Shown here one piece after another: positions 1 to 5,712 of a DNA stretch of 6,067 nt. Source of the DNA: Candidatus Thorarchaeota archaeon SMTZ1-83 (GTDB lineage Archaea > Asgardarchaeota > Thorarchaeia > Thorarchaeales > Thorarchaeaceae). The notes beneath the pieces are model-generated. The model saw nothing but the letters and a program-made list of their open reading frames with translations. It was not told the origin of the DNA and searched no databases. Position 1 is the stretch's first letter; each line of letters opens with the position of its first letter. The stretch covers positions 1 to 6,067 of the forward strand of contig LRSK01000208.1 in NCBI GenBank assembly GCA_001563325.1, given 5' to 3'. The translations under genes and the position numbers were made by a program.

Positions 1-1300
1 TCAGCTCCTGGCTAGGTTGCACTGCATCTTCGTGTGCAAGGATGGCGTCAAGTCCCGCTTTGAATACATTGAGTGCCTGCACTTGAAACGCGCTATCGGG
101 ATGGCAATATAGATTCAGCTCGTACGAGTTGTCTGCTAGAACCGAATCAAGCCCGGATGCCATTGCTTGGTTCCAGGATTCAACTGCTAGCTGGATGTCA
201 TTATGATACATGAAGAGATTGTTGTCATGCCCATACATACCGGCCGGAATTGGCCCCTTCCCCTGGATGGCTAGCCCATGGAATGTAGTATCGATAAACA
301 GTGCATAGTCGAAGGCATAGGAGCATGCTGCTCTGAGATCCCTACTGTAGAATGGGTTCTGCCTCGCGAAACCAAAGGACTGGATGTATTCGCGCATGTT
401 GAAGCCAAGGGCAAACATTGTATAGGTTAGATCTTCAGTCCATACATTGACATCTGGATCAAGGGACTGTCGAGTTACTGGGTCCCAAATCTGAAGAGCA
501 TCATCTCTAGGCCAGAAACAGCCGTCGATTCTTCCTGATAACAGTCTTGCTTCTCTAGAGGCAGCGTCATCGTTGTTCCAGAGGACCACTGTTTGGATGG
601 AGCCTGCATTCGGCTTTAATGCATGTACTTCAGAGGCTCTCCAGTAGTCGGGATTCCGGGTCAATGTGATGTGGTCGTTGTACAGGCACTCTGTAACACA
701 GTACGGGCCGGTTCCACAGGTGCGAGCATCTACGAAGCCACTAGATTGTCCGTGTTGCACTCCTCCATGCCTTTCAACCCAAGTGGGGCTTATCATAGAG
801 CAAACAGGGAATGCCAGAACATGCAGGAATGGTGCGAATGGTCGCTCAAGTCTGATTCTCACCATGTATGTATCAAGGATGGCGATGGATTCAGATCCGA
901 CCCAAGTTTCGTATGCGTCAATGTGCTCTTGACTACCCTGGCCATACGAGAAGACTGCATTCTGAACGCTAATCGCCCCAAGGAGGGTTTCTCCGAGTTC
1001 CCATGCTGGACCCGCGGGGTCAAAGATCTTCATTGCCCTCTCTAGATTGTACTTGACGCACGAAGCGTTGAAGGGAGTCCCGTCATGAAATGCGACTCCT
1101 TCGCGAAGTGTAATTGTATACTCATAACCATCTGATGAGATATCCGCAGACTCAGCCAGGAGTGGAACCAGCGTACTAGTGTCAGCTGAATCAAAGGCAT
1201 ACGTGAACAAGGTTTCATACACGTTGTTCGTAATCCCAATCCCAAATGCTCCATAGTTGCGATGGGGATCAAGAGTATCTGGATTTCCTGCCGTTTCCCA
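1..1300 (-). repeat. Internal repeat unit 2: second SBP_bac_5 domain, truncated by the window edge
   Basis: The second copy starts at Trp652 and aligns with unit 1 through NVYETLFTY, FHDGT, FNASCVK, SQEHIDAY, CGTGPY, GC-aromatic-WPR, SLDPD, ACSYAFDYA, GHD-N-NLFMY and QPSQ. The signature sequences of the family are kept, so this is a folded-domain duplication, not a decaying remnant. Differences from unit 1 cluster in the middle lobe (for example LQCLACQEAAM versus LHVLAFPVCSM and MVDEWVVGG versus CVTECLYND). These could alter ligand preference, but no binding pocket has been mapped. Confidence 0.88.
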
Positions 1301-3253
1301 CACAATCGTATCTGACGAAGGCTCAGGCTCGAGAGACCGTCCAATGAGCCACATGTGATAGAAGTAGGCTCCTCCGCCACTGTATCCTGATGGTTGATAG
1401 CGCATAGGGTTGTAGGAATAGCCTTGCACGTCTGCCCTCATCACTTCAAAGCTAGTTGGTTGACCAAGCCAAATGTACGCCGCAGCATCCACAATCGCCT
1501 GCTGTATCTGATGAATCTGTTGGATTCTGATGACAGTGTCTGACTCTCCTCTGGATGAGTCAATCCACTCATCCACTTGGGAGTCTCCGTATCCAATCCA
1601 CCAAGAATACACACCTTGTGAGTGGCAAAACGGAAACAGGTAGTTATCTGGGTCCGCATAGTCTGGTGCCCAACCCACCAGCATTACCAAGTGACTCTCA
1701 TATCCACGATATGCCAGATAATCAGCCAGCTCGAGTTCGAAGACTTGAATGTCTAGGGGTTGGCTTGGCTGAACAGCATCGGGATGGGAAAGGATTGCTT
1801 CTATTCCAGCCTTGAACAACGAGAGCGAATCTTCTCGCAGTACTCTTGTCGCTTCATCCCTCACGGTGTAGTAGAGATTCAGACAATAGAAGCTCTCTGC
1901 TAGCGCTGTGTCAAGTCCAGATTCCATGGCTCTGTTCCATGCGTCCACTGCCAACTGAAGGTCAAGGTCGTACATGAACAGATTGTCGTCATGTCCAAAC
2001 ATACCTGATGGCAGTGGGCCTTGGCCTCTAAGAGCCTGACCCTGCCAAGCACTATCGATGAACGAAGCATAGTCGAACGCGTATGAACACGCTTCACGAA
2101 GGTCCTTGCTAGCAAAGGGGTTTTCTACAAACACGCCAGACAGGTTGTATTGATCATGCAGGTTGATGGCCAAAGCCATGGTTGTGTAGGAAGGTTCTCC
2201 GGTATAGACACTGATATCAGGGTCCAATGATTGTCCGCCCACCGGATCCCATATCTCAAGAGCGTTGGCTCTTGGCCAATGGCAACCATCACTTTGTCCA
2301 GAAAGCACGTTGAGCTTGCGTTCTTCGAAGTCCTCAACCGTTCGGATCACAACTGTGTGTATGGAGCCTGACTCAGGATAAGTCTGAAGTGCCAGAGACT
2401 CCCTCCAATATTTTGGGTTCTTCGTGAGGGTAATGTGGCCACCGACTACCCACTCATCCACCATGTATGGGCCTGTACCGCAGGTATGGCTGTCAACATA
2501 CTCATTGAACTCCCCGTACCCTACGGGACCGTGCGCCTCAAACCATGTGGGACTAATCATTGCAGCCTCTTGGCATGCGAGACACTGAAGGAAGCCTGCA
2601 TAAGGCGCTGCCAATCTCATCTTCACAACATATTCGCTTAGGACCAGAATCGAACCCATCTCAGTCCATGCATCATAGGCATCAATGTGCTCCTGACTGC
2701 CCGGACCGAACGTGAATGCAGCATCCTCCACAGCCTGTCCTCCAAGGAGCCGCTCCGCAATCATCCATGCTGGACCATTTGTGTCGAAGATCTTCAAGAG
2801 ACGCTCGAAGTTGTCCTTAACACACGAAGCGTTGAACGAAGTACCATCATGAAACGTCACGCCTTGTCGAAGGGTGAATGTGTAGTCCAGTCCATCTGTA
2901 GAGATATCGACTGATTCAGCGAGTAGAGGTATGAGGGTAGTTGTATCTGGTGAATCAAACGGGTACGTGAACAGAGTTTCGTAGACGTTCTCAGAAATCC
3001 AGTTTCCAAACCCTTCATAGCATCGGTGCGGGTCAAGTGTGCTCGGACTCCCAACAGTGTCCCAAATGAGTGAGTCTGAATTCTCGTCTTGAGAATGCGA
3101 GAAAGACTCTTCTGCCTCGGGCCGAACAAGCGAGGGACCCGAACCGACATCGGCTTCATGGAGAGCAATGGCTTGCTGCTGAGCAAGTATTTGCCCAATG
3201 AACATGAACATCACAAAGAAACCTACTATTACTAAGGAACCATGTCTAGACAA
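1..3253 (-). CDS. Secreted tandem-domain family 5 ABC solute-binding protein (two fused SBP_bac_5 domains), C-terminus beyond the left edge
   Basis: Minus-strand translation gives one open frame without any stop from 3253 to 1 (1084 codons). Residues 1-24 form a signal peptide (MSRHGS, a hydrophobic run, then ILA before QQQA); there is no lipobox cysteine. Residues about 59-640 are a complete family 5 periplasmic-type binding domain: NVYETLFTY, a GVTFHDGTSFNA-type segment, CGTGPY at 258-263, and a final segment with IWLGQP and YNPM. After a linker of roughly ten residues (SLEPEPSSD) a second copy starts near 647, with CGTGPY at 846-851, and is cut at residue 1084 about 145 residues before its expected end. 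The family binds peptides, nickel complexes, oligosaccharides or other solutes outside the cell for an ABC importer; the ligand cannot be told here. The start is TTG at 3253, preceded by GAGGGG at 3268-3263 with a 9-nt spacer and by an in-frame TAA at 3259-3257; later in-frame GTG or ATG codons would cut into the signal peptide. Archaeal members often end in a stalk and membrane anchor, which would lie outside the window. Confidence 0.9.
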   Translation of the reverse strand, partial: MSRHGSLVIVGFFVMFMFIGQILAQQQAIALHEADVGSGPSLVRPEAEESFSHSQDENSDSLIWDTVGSPSTLDPHRCYEGFGNWISENVYETLFTYPFDSPDTTTLIPLLAESVDISTDGLDYTFTLRQGVTFHDGTSFNASCVKDNFERLLKIFDTNGPAWMIAERLLGGQAVEDAAFTFGPGSQEHIDAYDAWTEMGSILVLSEYVVKMRLAAPYAGFLQCLACQEAAMISPTWFEAHGPVGYGEFNEYVDSHTCGTGPYMVDEWVVGGHITLTKNPKYWRESLALQTYPESGSIHTVVIRTVEDFEERKLNVLSGQSDGCHWPRANALEIWDPVGGQSLDPDISVYTGEPSYTTMALAINLHDQYNLSGVFVENPFASKDLREACSYAFDYASFIDSAWQGQALRGQGPLPSGMFGHDDNLFMYDLDLQLAVDAWNRAMESGLDTALAESFYCLNLYYTVRDEATRVLREDSLSLFKAGIEAILSHPDAVQPSQPLDIQVFELELADYLAYRGYESHLVMLVGWAPDYADPDNYLFPFCHSQGVYSWWIGYGDSQVDEWIDSSRGESDTVIRIQQIHQIQQAIVDAAAYIWLGQPTSFEVMRADVQGYSYNPMRYQPSGYSGGGAYFYHMWLIGRSLEPEPSSDTIVWETAGNPDTLDPHRNYGAFGIGITNNVYETLFTYAFDSADTSTLVPLLAESADISSDGYEYTITLREGVAFHDGTPFNASCVKYNLERAMKIFDPAGPAWELGETLLGAISVQNAVFSYGQGSQEHIDAYETWVGSESIAILDTYMVRIRLERPFAPFLHVLAFPVCSMISPTWVERHGGVQHGQSSGFVDARTCGTGPYCVTECLYNDHITLTRNPDYWRASEVHALKPNAGSIQTVVLWNNDDAASREARLLSGRIDGCFWPRDDALQIWDPVTRQSLDPDVNVWTEDLTYTMFALGFNMREYIQSFGFARQNPFYSRDLRAACSYAFDYALFIDTTFHGLAIQGKGPIPAGMYGHDNNLFMYHNDIQLAVESWNQAMASGLDSVLADNSYELNLYCHPDSAFQVQALNVFKAGLDAILAHEDAVQPSQEL
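1301..3064 (-). repeat. Internal repeat unit 1: first SBP_bac_5 domain
   Basis: This unit runs from Trp64 to the residue before the matching Trp652, a period of 588 codons. The offset is exactly 588 at both the W64/W652 and the C258/C846 (CGTGPY) pairs, and 584 near the QPSQ motif (495 versus 1079), so only a small net gap separates the copies. It contains the whole domain, including the C-terminal lobe that is missing from view in the second unit. A hand count over residues 59-165 against 647-753 gives 73 identities in 107 positions (68%). The middle of the domain is less alike. Confidence 0.88.
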
Positions 3254-3262
3254 CGCTTAGAA

Positions 3263-3268
3263 CCCCTC
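3263..3268 (-). promoter_or_regulatory. Shine-Dalgarno GAGGGG for the solute-binding protein, supporting a TTG start
   Basis: On the minus strand GAGGGG lies 9 nt before TTG 3253. This is a normal archaeal SD distance. Starting there restores a full signal peptide (short basic N-terminus, hydrophobic core, ILA before QQQ), which is the main reason to choose this rare start. Confidence 0.7.
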
Positions 3269-3300
3269 AATCAACAGTGGCAGGCCAGTAAGTTTGCACA

Positions 3301-3308
3301 TGATAAAA
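3301..3308 (-). promoter_or_regulatory. Candidate TATA-like box (TTTTATCA) for the solute-binding protein gene
   Basis: Read on the minus strand, TTTTATCA lies about 50 nt upstream of the TTG start. Initiation about 25 nt downstream would give a leader of roughly 25 nt that still contains the GAGGGG ribosome site. The preceding bases are not a strong BRE, so the call rests on spacing and A/T content only. Confidence 0.4.
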
Positions 3309-3318
3309 GACGGGCGTT

Positions 3319-3349
3319 TGTCCGGACATTGTCCGGCACAGTGACCGGA
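3319..3349. promoter_or_regulatory. Palindromic TCCGG/CCGGA cluster, candidate operator in the divergent region
   Basis: TGTCCGGACA at 3319-3328 is a perfect 10-bp palindrome. TGTCCGG recurs at 3330-3336, one helical turn (11 bp) after the first copy. TCCGG at 3332-3336 then pairs with CCGGA at 3345-3349 across 8 bp. The cluster ends about 10 bp upstream of the candidate TATA box of the solute-binding protein gene and about 75 bp upstream of that of the esterase gene. This is a plausible place for a dimeric regulator to act on either or both genes. No regulator is encoded in the window and the binding protein is unknown. Confidence 0.5.
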
Positions 3350-3424
3350 ATATGTACAACCATTCGATAAATGAATAGAGCTAAGACCTCCCCTCTCTGT
3401 TTGTCATGCCTAGAACGACAACAA

Positions 3425-3432
3425 TCTATATT
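3425..3432 (+). promoter_or_regulatory. Candidate TATA box (TCTATATT) for the esterase gene
   Basis: TCTATATT lies about 40 nt before GTG 3470. Initiation about 25 nt downstream would fall near 3454, just ahead of the AGGAGGT ribosome site. The position agrees with a start at 3470 and disagrees with a start at 3371, which it would leave out of the transcript. Confidence 0.5.
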
Positions 3433-3456
3433 GTGGACGAAGTGGTTCTTTGAATT

Positions 3457-3463
3457 AGGAGGT
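3457..3463 (+). promoter_or_regulatory. Strong Shine-Dalgarno AGGAGGT that fixes the esterase start
   Basis: AGGAGGT is followed by a 6-nt spacer and GTG at 3470. I see no comparable SD before the upstream in-frame ATG at 3371 (context ttcgataaATG). This site therefore decides the start of the esterase gene. Confidence 0.75.
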
Positions 3464-3469
3464 CTGCAA

Positions 3470-4753
3470 GTGGCTGATAGCGATGGTCCGTCAAGTCCTA
3501 GATTGATGCTTCTACAGAAGGAACTAGAATCTGGCTATCCTGGAGCATTGAAGAACTTCTGGGAGGAAATAGCTGCCAATGGCACTCCTTTGATAGAGCC
3601 AATTGACGATGACTCTGAACAAAGCCTGGTGACTTTTCTCTGGCAGGCTAAGGATGAACTACCGGGGATTTCCGTCGTTAGTCTGCTAACGGATCAAGTT
3701 GTCAACAAGATGACCAGAATGCTGGAAACAGACCTCTGGTACTTCACGTGTCAAGCAAGGAGTGACCTCAGACTCACCTATCAGCTCGAACCATATCGGC
3801 CCGATGACGAGCCTGTTGATGGAGATGACTATGCTGCACTCATTGCTCGCTTCTCCAAGATGAAAGAAGACTCATTCAATCCTCGCACTTTTGTCTTTGA
3901 GAAGGATGAGGAAGACCCGGAAAGCTTTGAACTTGTACGGTCAGTGATAGAGCTACCACAAGCTCCAGCTCCTGTTCAACCGTGGATTGAACAGCGTGAG
4001 GGCGTTCCAAGAGGCAAAGTGGAGCAGTACCGATTACGAAGTGAAATTCTCAACAACCAACGACGTGTTTGGGTGTACACCCCGCCCGACTACGCCTCTA
4101 CCAGAAGTGAACCATATACTCTGTTGGTTCTCTTCGATGGAAGGGCCTATGTGAATCATGTCCCGACCCCAACCATACTTGACAACCTTATTGACGCTGG
4201 CCTAATTCAGCCAGTCGTGGCGGTGTTTCCGGACAGCCTAAGCAGCAGCATCCGACTACAGGAGTTAGTTCTTCATCCTCCCTTCAACGAGTTCTTAGCC
4301 AAAGAGCTGATTCCTTGGATACAATCGAACTTCCATGTGACCGACAACCCTCAGAAGATGGTCATAGGCGGCGCAAGTGCAGGTGGGTTAGCCGCGGCCT
4401 ACGCCGCAATGGAACTTCCGGATATCTTCGGAAATGTCCTCTCGCAATCAGGAGCCTTTCGCTTTGGACTTCCAAGAGAAGAAGGACATGAATGGTTGAC
4501 CCGGCAATTTGCCGCAACAGAGAAGTTGCCACTGAAGTTCTACCTTGATGCCGGTTCACTTGAAACAAAGAGCCTTCGTCAAATCGGTGATGCCCCCAAC
4601 CTATTAGAGTCAAATCACAACTTCCGAAAGGTGCTGGAAGAGAAGGGGTATGACGTGCATTATCACGAGTTCAGTGGAGGGCACGACTACATCTCTTGGC
4701 GAGGCACTCTTTCCGATGGTCTGCTGTATCTACTAGATTCCGCTTCTCAGTGA
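3470..4753 (+). CDS. Fes-like (enterochelin esterase-type) alpha/beta hydrolase
   Basis: The 427-residue product has no signal peptide and is probably cytosolic. Residues about 8-45 (SPRLMLLQKELESG, then NFWEEIAANGTPLIEPI) and a beta-rich part with LVTFLWQ match the N-terminal E-set-like region of Fes-type esterases. An acidic linker at about 120-165 leads into the catalytic esterase D-type domain (about 175-425), with VWVYTPPDY, LFDGRAY (Asp223) and PFNEFLAKELIPWIQ. The nucleophile is Ser303 in GGASAGG, the histidine is His405 in SGGHDYISWR, and Asp360 (YLDAGSLE) is a candidate for the acid or a conserved structural residue. Fes enzymes hydrolyse ester bonds of ferric siderophores; distant members cleave other esters, so the substrate here is open. 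The start is GTG 3470 (SD AGGAGGT, 6-nt spacer). An in-frame ATG at 3371 would add 33 residues, including a Cys pair, that do not look like the family. The gene is divergent from the solute-binding protein gene and convergent with the next one. Confidence 0.85.
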   Translation: MADSDGPSSPRLMLLQKELESGYPGALKNFWEEIAANGTPLIEPIDDDSEQSLVTFLWQAKDELPGISVVSLLTDQVVNKMTRMLETDLWYFTCQARSDLRLTYQLEPYRPDDEPVDGDDYAALIARFSKMKEDSFNPRTFVFEKDEEDPESFELVRSVIELPQAPAPVQPWIEQREGVPRGKVEQYRLRSEILNNQRRVWVYTPPDYASTRSEPYTLLVLFDGRAYVNHVPTPTILDNLIDAGLIQPVVAVFPDSLSSSIRLQELVLHPPFNEFLAKELIPWIQSNFHVTDNPQKMVIGGASAGGLAAAYAAMELPDIFGNVLSQSGAFRFGLPREEGHEWLTRQFAATEKLPLKFYLDAGSLETKSLRQIGDAPNLLESNHNFRKVLEEKGYDVHYHEFSGGHDYISWRGTLSDGLLYLLDSASQ

Positions 4754-4767
4754 CCTCAGGTGAGAAC

Positions 4768-4781
4768 ACCCCTCAAGGGGT
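4768..4781. terminator. Small inverted repeat between convergent genes, possible weak bidirectional terminator
   Basis: ACCCC at 4768-4772 and GGGGT at 4777-4781 form a 5-bp stem with a 4-nt loop; the sequence is also a 6-bp arm palindrome with a 2-nt centre. It lies 15 bp past the esterase stop and overlaps the TGA (4775-4773) of the opposing gene. A second short imperfect dyad (ACCTCAGGT) sits at 4753-4761. No clear T-tract follows on either strand, so a terminator role is tentative. Confidence 0.3.
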
Positions 4782-5576
4782 AATCGATTTCACAAGAGTT
4801 GCACTGAAATCTGAGCTGAAGATGTCGACGAAGACCTCAGGCGGAATTCCATCAACATATTCAGTTGACCAGGAGTCGACCACCTCGGACTTGTTCCAGC
4901 CAGACGCTGATACAGCTACGTCGTCTGCGACGATATCGACGTCGCCGAAGTAGAAGTACGGCAAATCAATGTCAATCATTGCCGATGTCAATGTGTATTC
5001 GCCCTGCCCCCCTAGGTTGGCATCCAGTCGTACAGGATCGTCTTCGAGCCCTAGAGTTGTGACATCCACATCGTATCCATCATAGACAAAAACTGTAGAA
5101 CTCTCGACTGCAAGGTAGTGGAGGTACGTGCTTTGACCGATGAGTGCGCCATTGGAATATGTGATCGATGCGGTAAGGTTAATTCCGGCCAATATGATGT
5201 TGTACGCCTTTCCAATGCCGAGGACAATGTCAAGACTCTTGATTCTTGTTTCATCACCAGTCCACTCAGTCTGAGCAGGTCCGGTATAGTAGTTGAGAAG
5301 GACGGATGTGTCGTCCTCATAGATATAGAACGCAGTTGAACTGCTGAATCCATACATCTCAATATCAAGAGAATAGAGTAGGTCGCTATCATCGACAAAA
5401 GACACGTTGATTTCGCAATCTCTGATGTTGCGGACTCCCACGCGATACTCCGCGTTATCAGCAGTGCCGGCCTTTTCGTAGTGAAATGACGTTCCCATGG
5501 GGAATAGAAACAGATAGACTCCTACGGAGCCTATGACAAGTAGAACGATACCGACTGCGACCAGTTGTCGCTTCAT
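4773..5576 (-). CDS. Membrane-anchored acidic extracytoplasmic protein, function unknown
   Basis: I do not recognise this 267-residue protein. It begins MKRQL, followed by one strongly hydrophobic segment (about 6-26), which is a signal anchor or an uncleaved signal peptide. The remaining 240 residues should lie outside the membrane. They are rich in Asp, Ser, Tyr and Val, with alternating hydrophobic and polar residues (for example SLDIVLGIG, then YNIILAG with NLTASITY) that suggest an all-beta domain, perhaps of the ladder-like type seen in toast-rack or DUF4097 proteins; that resemblance is only an impression. Three N-glycosylation sequons are present at N57 (NVS), N133 (NLT) and N228 (NKS), suited to an archaeal surface protein. 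There is a single cysteine (C54). The ATG at 5576 is preceded by GGAGG (5590-5586) with a 9-nt spacer. The gene converges on the esterase and diverges from the methyltransferase, so it appears to be a single-gene unit. Confidence 0.75.
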   Translation of the reverse strand: MKRQLVAVGIVLLVIGSVGVYLFLFPMGTSFHYEKAGTADNAEYRVGVRNIRDCEINVSFVDDSDLLYSLDIEMYGFSSSTAFYIYEDDTSVLLNYYTGPAQTEWTGDETRIKSLDIVLGIGKAYNIILAGINLTASITYSNGALIGQSTYLHYLAVESSTVFVYDGYDVDVTTLGLEDDPVRLDANLGGQGEYTLTSAMIDIDLPYFYFGDVDIVADDVAVSASGWNKSEVVDSWSTEYVDGIPPEVFVDIFSSDFSATLVKSITP

Positions 5577-5585
5577 ACGACGAAT

Positions 5586-5590
5586 CCTCC
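5586..5590 (-). promoter_or_regulatory. Shine-Dalgarno GGAGG for the anchored protein
   Basis: GGAGG on the minus strand lies 9 nt before ATG 5576 and supports that start. A TATATC-like run at 5600-5595 is too close to the ATG to serve as the promoter together with this SD. A more distant TACAAAT (5617-5611) is a weak alternative. Confidence 0.65.
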
Positions 5591-5602
5591 ACGGGATATA
5601 GA

Positions 5603-5624
5603 CACATGTGATTTGTACCCGGGT
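5603..5624. promoter_or_regulatory. Two adjacent 8-bp palindromes in the divergent promoter region
   Basis: CACATGTG at 5603-5610 and ACCCGGGT at 5617-5624 are perfect 8-bp palindromes, 6 bp apart. They lie between the starts of the anchored-protein and methyltransferase genes. Short palindromes of this size can arise by chance, so an operator role is only a possibility. Confidence 0.2.
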
Positions 5625-5683
5625 CCAATCAGAATGCTAGTTATCTTTTGTCACCGGCGCAAGTTGTCGCAAGAATCGTATAT

Positions 5684-5690
5684 CATATAT
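5684..5690 (+). promoter_or_regulatory. TATA-like box (CATATAT) for a probably leaderless methyltransferase mRNA
   Basis: CATATAT is centred about 26 nt before ATG 5713, the usual distance from an archaeal TATA box to the transcription start. No SD-like sequence lies between the box and the ATG. Together these suggest that transcription begins at or next to the start codon. The box is part of a symmetrical TATATCATATA (5679-5689). Confidence 0.5.
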
Positions 5691-5712
5691 CGCACTATTC
5701 TTGGTTTAGCGC

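Noticed and set aside
623..1045. A plus-strand open frame of 140 codons, and an overlapping one at 666-932
   Set aside because: They lie antisense to the second solute-binding domain, whose minus-strand frame shows clear family motifs. The plus-strand products show no recognisable motif and have no SD.
1250..1500. Two separate tandem solute-binding protein genes instead of one fusion, or a pseudogene
   Set aside because: I translated every codon from 3253 to 1 and found no stop. There is no second signal peptide, SD or promoter near the domain junction.
1042..3198. Short minus-strand open frames (for example 1042-1380 and 2857-3198) that resemble each other and could be taken for a repeated small gene family
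   Set aside because: They are out-of-frame shadows of the duplicated binding domains. Their resemblance is a by-product of the domain repeat.
3371..3469. N-terminal extension of the esterase with a CLSC motif as a small metal-binding domain
   Set aside because: The start at 3371 lacks an SD, the candidate TATA box lies inside the extension, and GTG 3470 has a strong SD.
4362..5062. Open frames antisense to the esterase 3' end (4362-4613) and to the anchored-protein gene (4696-4953, 4865-5062, 5118-5339), and an out-of-frame minus-strand frame (5051-5398)
   Set aside because: They are low-complexity Arg/Ser-rich or motif-free shadows of well-supported genes and have no ribosome sites of their own.
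5658..5673. Direct repeat CGCAAG/CGCAAG spaced by 10 bp upstream of the methyltransferase
   Set aside because: Two 6-bp copies are too short to separate from chance, and no further copies are nearby.
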